In this document: positions 24,568 through 37,180 of the stretch, piece after piece
How the letters are laid out: each line of letters begins with the position of its first letter
Numbering within the stretch: position 1 is the stretch's first letter
Assembly: GCA_029207755.1 (NCBI GenBank)
Contig: JARCOQ010000007.1
Location: 41,373,656 to 41,437,655 of the forward strand
DNA: 64,000 nt
Reading direction: 5' to 3'
From: Chamaea fasciata
Taxonomy: Eukaryota > Chordata > Aves > Passeriformes > Sylviidae
Notes under the pieces: model-generated
Seen by the model: only the letters and a program-made list of their open reading frames with translations
What the model was told of the DNA's origin: nothing
The model's database searches: none
Program-made: the position numbers and the translations under genes

Positions 24568-27500
24568 GTAGCGCCTTTCTTCCCCGCCTTCCATTTGTTT
24601 GTATTAATGATTTAGTAGCCGTCTTGCCTGAAAACTTCCACCGTGAGTGACTGCTGTGGGTTTTCAGGCAGTCAGTGACCTTAAAGGTTGGTTCAGTGCT
24701 TTCTTCGTGCAAAATCTATGTGAAATAACCGCTGTATTTTTTTTCTTATAGTTTTTTTTTTTCTGTAAGAAAAAATACACCTGCTTTATAATTTAAAAGA
24801 AAACACCATTGAGTCAGGGAGTGATGTAATTCTCCTACCTAAGGGCACCGACTCTGGTGCTTTGCAGGTGACTTGTCTTTTGCTTACTCTTAAATTTATT
24901 TTAATGGTAATCTTATGTGGCCAGGAAATAACATATTTAACAGTGCTGGTTTAAGAATGTATTTTGTTAAAATTGAACACTTTCTATTTCAAATTTTTTT
25001 TTCTTCCTGATTTCTGCCCCTCCTCCCTCAAGAGAAAACAATAAAAAAGATTAGGCATGAGATCAGCGGCAGAAAAACGAAAGGATTGGGGAGGCAGAAC
25101 CGGGGCTAAAAACATTGTATCGTTTATAAAAGATACACTTACAGCTTTTTGCCATTCCAAGCTCTCGTTCCACCTTTCTGTGGTCAAACTGTTCAACACT
25201 TCGTTGCAAATAGTTTTAAGAAATTATTTCGGTTTTTTCTAAATATTATTTGTCCGTTCTGTATTTTTTACTACCCGTAATTGTTCTGAGATAAGCACAC
25301 AGCCCTCCTAAAAAGGTGAATATTGAAATGACTGCTCACCAATACCTCCCTACTGCATATTTTGAAGGGCTATTTTTTGAGGGGGCAAACTCTTAACTAG
25401 ACTGGTGAAAAGTCTAAGAGAGACGTTGCATAGGTGGGGGAAAATCTGATCACAAAAGGTTTTGTTTGCCGTGATGATACGGTCAGTTATTAATTGTAAC
25501 GTTGACCAGAAAGGTGTTAATGTCTGTCGCTGGTTTCATTTAAAATGGTCATCAGTGTTACATTTAGCAAGTTTATAAAAGGGTTAGTAGTATTTTGGGG
25601 GGAGGAGGTTGCAGAGATTATTGGTCTTGGGTTTGCGACTGAACGCACTTTATCAGCTGAATGAACTGGATTATTGTACAGACATAATTTTCCATTTCTC
25701 TATTAGTTTCTTTTCAGTATTCGGCACTTTCTTCAACATTTATCTCTTGCGAACAAAGTGTCTGGTTTTCGGGCGTAGGGAGGTGCAGCTGGGGACACTG
25801 GAAGTTTGGGGATAATGTGAGCAACAGGACTGTATTTATTTATTTAAAAAAAAGCAACCCCCAAAGTTAGGAGGTGAGGATTCTCTTTCTGGAGCATTCG
25901 GGCACCTTCTGGTGGGGTATGTCTCTAGGCTTTTAATTATTTATTTCACTTTTGTCCTTTCAAAAATAAAGTAGAGTGAAACCAAAATGAAACAAAGTAA
26001 AATTAGAGCAGGCATTGAAAAATAAATAAATAAGGCAGGGGAACGGCTGGAAGCCCAATACTTGATTTCATCAACCTGGTGGCGATGGCTTCTCGATAGA
26101 AGCGATATCTGCCGAAATCACCCCTGTTCCATGGCTGTAGCCTGGCCTCATTTTACGCTGCGTTTCCACTGAACATGTTGACGTGCTGCTGCTTATATAA
26201 GGGGAAGAACAAATTCAAGCAGATTAGTGCTTGGGATTTTGAGATCGGCTACCCAGATCGCGTTGTGGGTTTTTTCCTTTCCTTGGGGGAGCCGATGGGG
26301 GAAGGCTGGAGAATGACGGGAGGGGATGAAATCAGAACGTGTGGTTGGGAGAAGATGGGGGTGATGCGGGGAGCAGCTTATTCGCATAATGTCTGCGCTG
26401 CGTCCCTTTTTCTTTTCTTTTTATAAAACCCATTATCTCTAAAAACACATTATTCTTCAGCCGGGTCTAAAAAAAATATAGTGGGAGGGGTTATCATAGC
26501 GAGGGGGTTTGGTATGGGAGTCATTAGACCCACTGCTGCAAAACCAAGATACAGAAATCCATCTGCACCAACATTTCGGAGGGAGGGAGGGCGTAGAGAG
26601 GGGGGAAGGGATGGATTGTCTATCTTGGATTAGCGAAGTGGAGCTTTGTATTCTTCATTTTCCTCCCCATTTTCTGCCATTTTCCCCCATCCCCCCCATC
26701 CGCACACCCGCTTTCCTCCTCCCAGCCCCCACTCCCCCGAAGGTTTCTCATCCCTTGACGAGAAAATTCTGTGTTACATCCTGATGGCTCTGCGGCTTTT
26801 TTTTAGTGCATCACAACAGTGGCACGATGACCTTTACTTCATGCCACACAGATTTGGGTTCCCGATAGGACTGTGACCGCAGCTTGGGCACACTCATACA
26901 CCCATAGTCATGTACCTTGGATAGTCGGTGATTTCATTTTGATTTTTGCGTGTGCATCTTTGTGTGTCTGTGGTTGGTAAACACTGGCAAAGGGTAAGGA
27001 ACGCAGTAATTGCCAAAGGCACGTCCATCCATTTCGCCAGCCCCTCTTGCCGTTCTCTTTTCCTGGACATTGTGTCACACATCATGAGATTTTGTGCTGG
27101 GGAAGGGTGTGCCCCGTGTGGATAGCAGGGGCCTGGGGGTTGGAGGGAGTGTATGTGTACTGGGGAGGGAGAAATTGTGTGGGGGGAAATGGACCTGACA
27201 ATGCTAATAACATTATTTTGGTCAAATGAACGTCTGGTGATAATGATGCAGTGTAACCATCCGTGAAATACATGCTTGCGACACACTGGAATAAAGGTTA
27301 CTCCAGGGAGCTCCGTCAGAGCCAGGCATGCTCGGGGGAGTGAGCTGTCCCCTTGATAGGGGAAACAAAATTCATAAGCATCCCAGGTCCCCTCCCTTTC
27401 CAATGCCTCCTTGCATGTCCGAGCTGGAGGGCATTGCGATCGAGAGAGGGGGTGGGCTGCATTGGAGCCAGGATGAAACAAAGCATTCCCGCCTCATCCT

Positions 27501-28421
27501 CCCATGCCATCCTCTCTTGCCCTCTTTGAGCTTATCCGTACTGTTGATCCAGACAATACAGGAATATCGCCATTTCCATGCAGTCCCTGCTCGAGCCTGG
27601 AGGGTGGTGAATTGAGAGGCGGAGAAAAGCTCCTTGTGTTTCTGTTGTAGGATGTGCAGGAGAGCCATGGCTTTTCAGGTATGAGTGAAGCAGGGAAAAG
27701 GCTGGGGTGGGGAAGCAAAGGGAGGTAAGAGTCTCTCCTCCGTCCATTGTTCCCTTCCTTTCCCCAGGTAGAACACCGTATAGGACCTGACAGCCTCAGT
27801 GGGTGGCTGTGGTGACCGGCATGCGGGGATGAGGGAGCTGAGACAGCGAGAGGGAAGCTTTTCCTGCATTTCAGGATGTTCAGGACCCTCTCCAAGGCTC
27901 ACAGACCTGCTCAGCACCCTCCTTTTCTGGGTGTGAAGGACTCGTGTCTTTGGTCATGGGCTGCTCACACCCAGGCCGAGGGGAGCTGTGGCAAGAAGGT
28001 GCTCCTGTGGTTCTGCCAGCAGCTACTTCTCATTTCCTCTGTGTGGTTGTGCTTGCTCTGAGGTCTCCGTGTTTCTGGATCTTTCTACTTCATGAAACAA
28101 TAGCCGAAGTTGAATAAATAGATCTGTCCTGAGCTACTGGTGTTCACCTTTTGCTTTTCTCCTTTCTCTGACCTTGAGGTGCAGTGGTAAACTACGGCCA
28201 GGAAGAGGGGGGCAGGGGTGTGTCCAGTGCCCCACATGGTGGCTCTGGGTGATGCCTGGAGAGATTCCTCTGCTCCCATGGTTTTTGCTCACCAGAGCCA
28301 ATCTTGCTTCAGCTGCCCAGCTTCACTGGTAGTTACTTTTTCATCTCTCCCTGTTTTCCCTCGTACCTCTTTGGAAGTGGGTGTTGTTTTGCTGCCGCTC
28401 CTGTGCTTGTAGGAATCTTAC
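24568..28421. other. Repeat-free, CpG-retaining intron or flank
   Basis: No repeat or credible exon. Scattered CpGs persist for about 3 kb past the island (for example near 25480-25830 and 26090-26390), unusual for methylated bird intron DNA. Several blocks look like conserved non-coding elements, notably about 26090-26260 and 27180-27310. The 195- and 133-codon minus-strand frames at 26894-27481 and 27494-27895 lie in pyrimidine-rich minus-strand sequence and show no domain. Confidence 0.5.
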
Positions 28422-28880
28422 CATCATACAATATCTTCAGCTGGAAGTCCAACTGCTGGCCTTGCACAAAACACCCCAAGAATCACACCATGTGCCTGAG
28501 GGTATTGTCCAAATGCTTCTTGAACTCTGTCAGGTTGGTGCTGTGACCATTTTCCCTGGGGAGCCTGTTCCAGTGCCCAGTCACCCTCTGTGTGAAGAAC
28601 CTTTTTCTAATGTTCAATGTAAACCTCCCCTGATTCAGCTTCAGGCCATTTCCTTGGGTCCTGTCACTGGTCACCAGAGAGAAGAGATCAGTGCTTGCCC
28701 CTCTACTTTCCCTCATGAGGAAGTTGTAGACTCTGATGAGGTATTCCTTGTCTCTTAGAGACTGAATAGTCTAAGTGACCTCGGCTGTTTCTCATAAGGC
28801 TTGTCCTCTAGGCCCTTCACCTTCTTTGTAGCCCTCCTTTCAATGCTCTCTCATACCTTTTTATCCTCCTTACACTGGGC
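28422..28880 (-). mobile_element. CR1 LINE 3' fragment
   Basis: The + strand starts with a degraded 3' terminus (catcatacaatatcttcag). It then carries typical antisense CR1 words: gaactctgtcaggttggtgc, gagcctgttccagtgccc, and cctgtcactggtcaccagag. On the minus strand, 28483-28716 still reads as the end of the ORF2 protein (SDRTQGNGLKL and NIRKRFFTQRVTGHWNRLPR-type motif). It is 5'-truncated and inactive. Confidence 0.9.
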
Positions 28881-31800
28881 TCTTACATGGCTGCTCTCTA
28901 AGATGATGTGGTGGCCATCTGAGCAACAGGCCTGTATGCCTGCTCCCATCCTGTGGAGACCGTCTCCCTGGTGCCCTGAAGGGCAAAGGTGGGCCCAAGC
29001 TTTTATGGTTCCTCCTTTTCCTCAGTGATTCTAATACTAGTGTGTTCTTGTTGCATGGTTAACTTGCTTTTATGAATTATTTGTTAACAGGAAAAGTTGG
29101 AAAAAGCGTTGCTGTGGGTACCTTTCAGTGACTGCAATGTGAGTTTTGTAGCTCACCCTGACTGTGGCGCTTTGTCCTTCCTTGAGCTTTCACAGCCAAG
29201 GAAGAAGAACACTGACGTAGTGCTGGAATTTACCTCTGACCCTGAATGTTTTGCATCCTTGAAGTGAGAGGAGAACTCAGTTCCTGCAAAGCATTCAGAG
29301 AGTGAGATGTGGTGCTAGGGGTAATTTGTGGTAGCAGTGATGGTGGATTTTAAGCCCCCCTGTTCCTTACTTTTTTCCCTTTCTAAGAAATTGGCCAAGC
29401 CATCAGGTACAGGCAGCTCTTTTTTTTTGTCTTAGGATTGGATTTAAACCCTCAACCTAGAGGACACCTTCAGACTGTACAACATATATCAGCAGTGGTA
29501 TTTTGGTGGATCTACTGAACTTCTTTTTTTGCAGCCTCCTCCAGGGCTTTTTAGAGTATTTTTCCTGAGAAGCAGGGTATATTTTCCCCCCGATCTGTTT
29601 TCATTTGCCCTCTCCTTCAGCTCTGTGCTCTGGGCATGTGCAGGTGGATGTCAGAATACTGGCTGGGCTGTGATAGGCTGTATCAATGATAAGGACACAT
29701 AGCGATCTGTCCAAGAACAAACTGAAGGAGTCAGAAGCTTTATGATGACCAAAAGCCAGGATAAGAGATGACCTCTTATGATGATGCAGGAGACATGGTG
29801 TTTAATTTAAAAACAAAATGCATGCAGCTTTAACTGCCCCTGCCTCCCACCAGCATGAAGAGAAGACAGGCTTTATTTTTGGACAATTGCCCAAGCAGCT
29901 GGAGTCAGAAATTACTCAAATTTTGGTTAAGCTTTGGAAATTTTTATCAGCTCTTGTCTCTCCCTCATCCACCTCTTCTAGGTAACAGCAGTCTGTCAGT
30001 GTAGCAGAGCTGGTTTTTAATTCATACAGCAAGTGGTGAGGAAGATACTTTTAATTTTGGAAACCAAGATACAAGAGGGATTGGTAACTTCTTGAAACCA
30101 GTGCACTACATAATCTTGGTTCAGGTTGTTTACTTTTTCTTTTCTTTTTTTTCCCCTCACTTAGGCATAGACAATGGCAATTCATGTGTAAAGGACTCTG
30201 AGGATCAGAAGTGGTGTTTTGACTTCTCACTGCCATCCAAACAGCCAGACCAAGACAAGTTCCTAGAAAGGTGGCATGGGAGAAATTTGTTCTGCCTTTC
30301 TTCTTGTTGTGGGCAATGGATGGCACTTTTAGTGCTGTTTTGTACCCTTTTCTTGTATTTTTTTAATGGAAAACCCATGACTTTTGGTTGGGCTAGCCTT
30401 AGTAGAGTTTTACTGAAGTCTAGTAGGGATAAAATGCAGTGTTTCTGTAGTGATGTTCTTGAAAAGTTGAGCAATAAGACTCCTAGACACTAATGATAAT
30501 ACATTTGTATAGATAATCCTAGTGGATAATAGATAATACTAGTGGAAACACACTAGTGATGTTGGAAAATCGTGCGTTCTTCCTTAAGGGAAGGTGGGAA
30601 CATAATTTCTCGTGTTACCATTCACAGAAAACAGTGCTGTCTGAGCACTGTGGGCAGCTCTTGTGAACTGTACACCACACAGCCAGCTTGGCAAAGTGTT
30701 CTGTCTAGGTGAAAGTCTTCAGCCTCTTTAGACTCTGGGGTGCTGTGGGCATCACTATGTGGCTTTTCAGAGGGTGGTGGAGGTTCACTTACAGCTGTCA
30801 GAAGTTCAGCTCTGTCTGAAATATGGCCCCTTGCTACAGGGTGGATTAGCTCTTTAGCTGCCTTGCTTCCCCTTGTATCAGAGCTTTCTTCTCGTTTCTC
30901 ACAGCCATGTGCCTGAGTTCTCTTCCCAGGCATACTCCCCTGCCAATTTTTTGTCTCCTGACAGAAGGAGCAAGCTGGGGTAGTGGGAAGGGTGTATCAG
31001 GGATTTTGGGGCTGTCAGCGTGTCTGTTGTCTCTCAGTGGTGTGCTGAGCTCCTGTCCTTTCCAAATTCCTTTCCTCTGCCCTTGATGGTGAGGGACGGC
31101 TAATTTCAAACACAATCTGCTTGTGTCATTCCTAGTCCTGCCGCTTGTCATCCATCACATCATGGGAACTAATTAACACTAGTAGCTTTGGATCCTGGGA
31201 ATGACAGTGCTGGGATGGTAGACTTTTTCCAAGATCCTGATGTCTCCCTTCATAGCTAGGGCAGCTCAGCCCAGGAGTTCCTGGCCTCTGCTGTCCTTTG
31301 CCATCTGCACCAGCCCTGTAGTGTGGGTGCCTGTGTGTGTAGCAGGGAGGGCGCTCAAGCCCTAGGCCTGCCTTATAATGCCCTTGACAGTGCTGCAGCA
31401 TTCCCTGCGTCCAAGTACCTCCCAGCAGCCGGATGAGAGCCAAGGAATGGGATAGAATAATAATTGATGAGGATAGGGGAAGGTATGATGTAAACTTTTT
31501 GAAGCTGCTGGTAGCATCTCCCCTGCCTTTGGGTACGTACAGCTTTGCATAGTTCCAGGATCCGCTTGTGAGTTTGACCGTCTGAGAATCCCCTGCTCGT
31601 GGCACAGCATGCTGTCCTGTTTCTGCTGGGTTGATGGGGCAGTCATCAGGGGAATCAGTGTGCTGCTCCTGTGGGGATGGCAGGATTAAGGATGAGGGCT
31701 CAGTCATACTGTGAGGCTACACGGAGAACACTTGCTCCCCTTCTCCCTCTATGTTGTCTTTTCTGCTTCTGAGAAAGGAGAGTCCTGTGGGGGTGGGAAG

Positions 31801-33111
31801 AAAGGTAACTAAGCAAGAGGATGATGTTTGCTGGCTGCTGAAGGAGGATGAGAAGAGGAATAACTTTCCAGTGGGGTAATTGTCTAGTGGGACTGGCTGA
31901 ATCTGCAGAGCAGGGTAGTGCTGGCTTTGTTTCAGTCTGCTCTTGCATCCCATTTTTTTCCAATAATGTGTTAATTAAACATTGATTTCAGGGGGAAAGG
32001 GAATCTGCTTGAACTGCAGAAACTAAATGGAGTGTGGAGGAATGGGATCTGCTGAGGGATGTGTTGAAGGACCTTCTGTCCTGTCTTCGTGACTAGTCAT
32101 GGAGGGAAGCAGGGAAAGGGCTGTAGAAAAATCTGTTCACCTTAAGCTTAGAGTCCTTCACTCATCTTAAGTGTGAATCTTCCTCCTTCTGTAACTGCAC
32201 GGTTTTCAACTGATATGAGTAAGAATTGCCAGGTAGACAACAGTATTTCTTACTAAATACTTCATTTTTATTAAAAAGCAAAATGGAAGAGAGATTCTTT
32301 TTAAGGTCTTTGAGAGGCTTACTATCCAGTTTGATATTCTTCTAATTTTCTACTCTTATAGTTGCTGTTGTACATATAAGTGAATCAAGTTGTGGTGCAA
32401 GTTACACCACCAGTTGTGATGCTGTTGTTATTTGCAGATATCTAACTGACCTTCATTTTACTACATGTGGGTCTCAGACACTGAACACACATATAAGGTT
32501 GTGATGTGCACTTTTTGATACTTTCTCTTCTGGTCCCTTGAGCACTGGAAGGTGAGACAAGATTATGATATGTCCTTCCCTTGCTTGGTTGAATTCTCTC
32601 CTGTTCATTAGACTGGAAGAGCCAATGGAAGGCTGTGCTGCCCTCCTTTTGTGCTCCCAGGTGTTAGGGATGCATAGAGAAGATAAGAGTCCTTGCTTTA
32701 GTCTGAGATCTTATCTGGAATAAACTTCTCTGCTGATGTGAGCAGTATATTCTTAACAGTATTAAACAGTTTGATTTGAGTTTTTTTGATTACTGTGTTT
32801 TCTGTCTTCACTAGTACTGGGAAGTAATGGAAAGAAGGGAATAACCTGTCTGACCTTTCTGAGCATTGCATAAGTCTGAATTCAGGTGATCTCACAAAGA
32901 TCTCAATCAGTTCATGCAGTAAGTGACATAGCAGCATTGTCCTGAGAAGAAACCCATCCTAGCTGTTAAATTCCTTTCTGCAACATCTGCAGTATCAGTC
33001 TAAAGAAGGATCTGCTATAGCATCAGGTCACATTTGAAAAATAACAGATTAAGCCAGAGAATAACTATTTTTTAGGAAGATTTTTTACCTGTTGATGGCT
33101 GATGAAATCCA
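28881..33111. other. Unique non-coding DNA
   Basis: No recognised gene or repeat. A good polypyrimidine tract and acceptor at 30145-30164 precedes a short open frame (see findings). The stretch 30600-31960 is richer in GC than its surroundings and carries overlapping minus-strand frames (up to 191 codons at 31132-31707) without any recognisable domain. Short repeated words (agataat and ctagtgg) occur at 30507-30560. Confidence 0.45.
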
Positions 33112-33840
33112 CAAAATTACAGAACGGTTAAATTTGGAAGGGACTCTCAAGATCATCTGATCCAGCCCCTTGCTCAAGCAGGGCCACTCAGTAATTATGA
33201 CCATGTCCAGATGGCTTTTTAATATCTTCAAGGAGGGAGACTCTACAACTTCCCTGGAGAGCCTGTGCCAAGGATCAGTTACTCTCCCAGTAAAAAGGTG
33301 TTTCCTGATGTTCAGGCAGGACCTTCTGTGTTTGTTCTCATTGCTTCTGGTCCTGTCACTGAGCAGTACTGAAAAGAGCCTGGCTGTGTTACCTTTACGC
33401 ACCCTGCCTTCAGGTAATTATGTACATGGATCAGACACTGCCCTCCCCAGACACCCTTTAGAGTATTTTCTCCTCCATACTAAAGAGTCTTAGTTTTCCC
33501 AGCCTTTCCTAGTATGAGACACACTCATAATCTTATTCATGACCCTTTGTTGGATTCCCCCTGTTATGTCTGCCTCTCTCTTATACTGGGGAGTCCAGAA
33601 CTGCACAAAGTACTCCATGTTTGGCCTCACCAGTGCTGAGTAGAGGGAAGGATCCCTTTCCTCAGCCTGCTGACAACATTTCTAATGCAGCCAGAGATAC
33701 CATTAACTGCCTTTTGTGCAGGGGCATGTTGTTGGCTGATATTCAGTGTGGTGTCCACCAGGAACTCAGGTCCTTTTCTATAAAGTCGCTTTTCAGCCAG
33801 GCGTTCCTGAGCGTGTACTGATCCATGACCCATGAACTTC
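33112..33840 (-). mobile_element. CR1 LINE 3' fragment
   Basis: The + strand shows the antisense CR1 order: a diverged terminus (acagaacggttaaatttgga), gatcatctgatccagcccc, and gcctgtgccaaggatcag. It continues with gatgttcaggcaggac, tggattccccctgttatg-type sequence, and the gaactgcacaaagtactcc and tttggcctcaccagtgctga blocks. On the minus strand, 33085-33402 reads as the ORF2 C-terminus (LLSDRTRSNENKH, then NIRKHLFTGRVTDPWHRLSR). It is longer than most copies here but still lacks the reverse transcriptase core. Confidence 0.9.
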
Positions 33841-34042
33841 ATTACAGTGGTATTGAGTGTCAGCAGAACAAGCAGGATGGTCCTTAAGTATTAACTTAAG
33901 AAGCAGAAGTCTGGAGTTCTTTCCCAGAATGTGTTTAACTAGCTTTTCATAATGGTCATCACTTTTGCCACTGACTGAAAATTCGATATTATAATTGGTA
34001 AAACACTGAGTTCCTTGAAAGGAAAGCTTCATATATATCTGA

Positions 34043-34530
34043 TAATAGAATAGAATAGTTCCAGTTGGAAGTGACCTACAAGGATCAACTAGTCCAATTG
34101 CCTGACCACTTCAGGGCAGACCACGCATTAAGTGATATTAAGGGTGTTGTGCAACTACGAGAGTCCCTGAGAGTCATAGGGCATTGACCACCCCTCTAGG
34201 AACCCTGGTCCAGTGTTTGGTCACCCTCTCTGTAAAGAAGTGTAGCCTAATATCTGGTCTGAACATCACCTGCTGCATCTTTGAATCATTCCTGCACATC
34301 CTGTCACTGAATACCAGGGAAAAGAGCCTAGCACTTACCTCCAGTTCCCCCCCTTAGGAAGCTGTAGATAACAGTGGGCTTGCCTCTCAACCCCCTTTTT
34401 TTCCTAACTAAATAAAACCAGAGTGCTCAGCTACTCTTCTGAGCATGTTTCCTGGCATTTCAGCAGCTTTTTTATCCTCTTCTGGACACATTCAGTTAAC
34501 ATCCTTTTTATTTTTGGGGTGAGAGAAATT
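34043..34530 (-). mobile_element. CR1 LINE 3' fragment, more diverged
   Basis: It starts with aatagaatagaatagttcc, the reverse complement of the CR1 terminal repeat. Antisense 3' sequence follows: ccagttggaagtgacctaca, tctctgtaaagaagtgtag, atcctgtcactgaataccag, and gaagctgtagataacag. It sits 200 bp from the preceding copy, in the same orientation but with its own 3' end, so it is a separate insertion. Confidence 0.85.
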
Positions 34531-35213
34531 CTGGTAATTTATTGTTCTCTTATGATGGCTGGTTGCATGCTGCAATTTTTTTGTAGACCACAAAGAAAAG
34601 AAATTTTAAATTATTGATTACTTTGAATTTTGAAGGGGGACAAAGAGAATGCAGAAGTCCTGTGGGAAGACTAAGGCCAACCTTTTTGAGGGACTGTGCA
34701 TGCCTGTTAGTGCATTGATATCCTGGTATTAAAATCTGCCAGTTTGTCTTGTCAGCTCAAGCAGCATTTTCCAATATAATTAGATGCAACATAATTTCAA
34801 GTATATGCATTAAAAATACCTGCATGTCTGAGAATCAAATGCTAAGGAGTTCATGGAGAAAATACCAAGAAACATTGATCCTTGATGTAATTTCATATAG
34901 GTCACCAATCAAATACATATTAAGGGTGTATCTAATACCAGTGGACCAAAAGTCATAATTTTGTTGAGCCAGGTCTTAAGGATTTAGTTCACTATGATTA
35001 GTTTTTAAAATGTGCCACTTCTCTTCCTTGGTGGTTGATAAGAGCTAATGAGTTGCTAGCAGCTCTCTTTGGTACTGGCTTGGCTCATAGAGCGATGTGG
35101 TGCCTAGGATATTGCTGTACTTTTTTGGCAGCAGATTCTAATTTCATTGAGTAAATGTTTTTTATAAGGTTAGAGGGAGCTACTGGTAATTTACGAAGAC
35201 CACTGTGTATCAG
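34531..35213. other. Unique non-coding DNA
   Basis: Nothing recognised between the CR1 copy and the LTR. Confidence 0.5.
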
Positions 35214-36312
35214 TGCATTGAGTTTGCATGGCCCGGTTTTGGTAGCTTGGGGGCTACAGGGTGGCTTCTGTGAGAAGCTTCCAGAAGCTTCCTCCATGTT
35301 CAGCAGATGCAATGCCAGCTGGCTCCCAGAGGCCAAGCCAGTCAGGAATGATAGTGACACCTCTGTGATAATGTACTAGAGAAGCAAAGAAAAGTTTTAC
35401 ATAATGCAATTGTGGCCAGAGAAGAAAGGAAAGAGAATATGTGACAGTAGCAACTCTGCAGACACCAAGGTCAGCAAAGAAGGCAGGGCAGGAAGAGCTC
35501 TGGGTGCCAGAGCTGAGATCCCCCTGCAGCCCACAGTGGAGACCATGGTGAGGCAGGATATGCTCCTGCAGCCCATGGAAATCCATTGGGATGCAGAGAT
35601 CCACCTGGAGCCCATGGAGGGGACCCCACACTGGAGCAGGGGGATACCTGAAAGAAGGCTGTGACGCTTTGGAAAACCTGTGCTGGGACAGGCTCCTGGC
35701 AGGAACCTGTGGATCCATGGAGAGAGGAGCCCACACTGGAGCAGGTTTGCTGACAGGACTTGTGATCCCATGGCAGCCCATGCTGGAGCCGCCTATTCTT
35801 GAAGGACTGAACCTCATGGAAAGGGGTCTGTTTTGGAGCAGTTTGTGAAGAACTGTAACCCCTGAGAAGAACTCCTGCTGGGGGAGTTCATGGAGGACTG
35901 TCTCGTATGGAAAGGACCCCACACTGGAGCAGGGAAAGGACTCCTCTCCTTGAGGAGGGAGTAGCAGCAGAAGCAACATGTGATGAACTGCTCATAACCT
36001 CCATTCCCCATTTCCCTGTACTGCTGGGGAGAAGGTAAAGAATTGGGAATAAAATTAAGCCCAGGAAGGAGGGAGGGGTGTGGGAAAGGTGTTTTTAGGT
36101 TTTACTTCTCGTTATCCTGCTTTGATTTTGATTGGTAATAAATTCAATCAATTTCCTCAAGTCGGGTCTGTTTTGCCTGTGACAGTAATTGATGAGTGAT
36201 CTCTTAACTCATGAGCCTTTCTTTATATTTTCTCTCCCTGTCCAGTTGCAGAGGGGAGTGGTAGAACGGCTTTGGTGAGTACCTGTCATCCAGCCAGGGT
36301 CAACCTGACACA
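35214..36312 (+). mobile_element. Solo ERV LTR, copy A
   Basis: About 1.1 kb. It opens near TG at 35214 (ttgcatggcccggttttggt), then gtgagaagcttccagaagct. The middle is a long internally repetitive block of 'cccacactggagcagg' and 'cctgcagcccatgg' units. AATAAA occurs at 36048-36053 and 36137-36142, and the copy ends with catccagccagggtcaacc...caca at 36312. I recognise this as a common avian LTR, probably ERVL class. No internal retroviral genes adjoin it. A second copy lies in the opposite orientation at 41551-42612. The 241-codon minus-strand frame here is an antisense product of the repeats, not a gene. Confidence 0.8.
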
Positions 36313-36489
36313 GTTAAGTAGAATGCAGAGTGAAAAGGGAGTAGTGAATTGATAGGCTTTTGATAAGACAGTAACTCTTTTTAAGAAGTTTGAACACAGC
36401 AGTTCTTCCTTTCATGCTCTCTTTGTTGCCCATGTGTTACATGAGGTTGGAAGTTGATCTCCTTTCTTGGCACAACATAGATAATTTAC

Positions 36490-37180
36490 CAATTAAACTA
36501 GAAAATGGTCTAGATTTGATGAGAAGCAATTTATTAAAGACAAATGAGAAGTACTGTACTTGGAAAGATCTACTCAAATGCCTGTATGTAAAATGGGGGA
36601 TAACAAGCCAGGCAACAGAACTGCAGAAAAGGATCTGGGAGGCACTACTGTGAGTCAGAGACTGAATATGAGTCAACAGTGTGGTGATGTTGCAAAAAAG
36701 CAAATCCCATTTCAGGGTATATTTAACAGGAATGTCACGTGTAGCACACAGGCAGTAGTTTTTCTACGCTAGCAGCCACCGCCGAAGCCGTAGAAGAGCA
36801 TTGCATCCAATGAGAGCAGGAAAACCAGAGACAGTGGAAGGAGATGAGGAGAGAGCTGCCAGAGCGGTAAATGCTGTCTGCAAGGAGAGGATTGGTTGGG
36901 TTGGTTTAGACCAGAGAGAAGATTGACGAGGGAAAAGCCGTCCAATATTTAAAAGCTTGTCTTAAGAAGACAGTGATTAATTGTTCTCTGTGTCCACTGG
37001 GGATAGGACAAGAAGTAATCAGCTTAATTTGTAGCAAGGAAGATGTGGAGGTAAGTGCTAGGAAAAGCTTTATGAGTATTTGGAAAGTTAAGCAGGAAAA
37101 CAGTGTCTTGAGGGAGGCTGTAGTGCCCTCATCACAGGAAGTTTTAAGAACAGATGAGACAGGAGACACAAAATTTTATT
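36490..37180 (+). mobile_element. Old CR1/L3-type LINE fragment
   Basis: Degraded + strand LINE sequence. A block around 36655-36705 still reads like the CR1 'LNMSQQCGDVAKK' segment. Further on lies a frame around aaagcttgtcttaagaag and then a segment (tgtcttgagggaggctgtag, ggaagttttaagaacagatg) like the end of ORF2 in the CR1/L3 group. Its divergence is greater than that of the other CR1 copies, so it is an older insertion. Confidence 0.6.

Noticed and set aside
26894..27481. 195-codon minus-strand frame
   Set aside because: It has no recognisable domain and overlaps other open frames in the same pyrimidine-rich minus strand.
31132..31707. 191-codon minus-strand frame and its overlapping neighbours
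   Set aside because: Several overlapping frames are open at once in a locally GC-richer stretch. None has a motif or exon boundary.
35254..35979. 241-codon minus-strand frame, longest in the window
   Set aside because: It lies antisense inside LTR copy A and is built from the LTR's internal repeat units. The inverted copy B produces similar frames.
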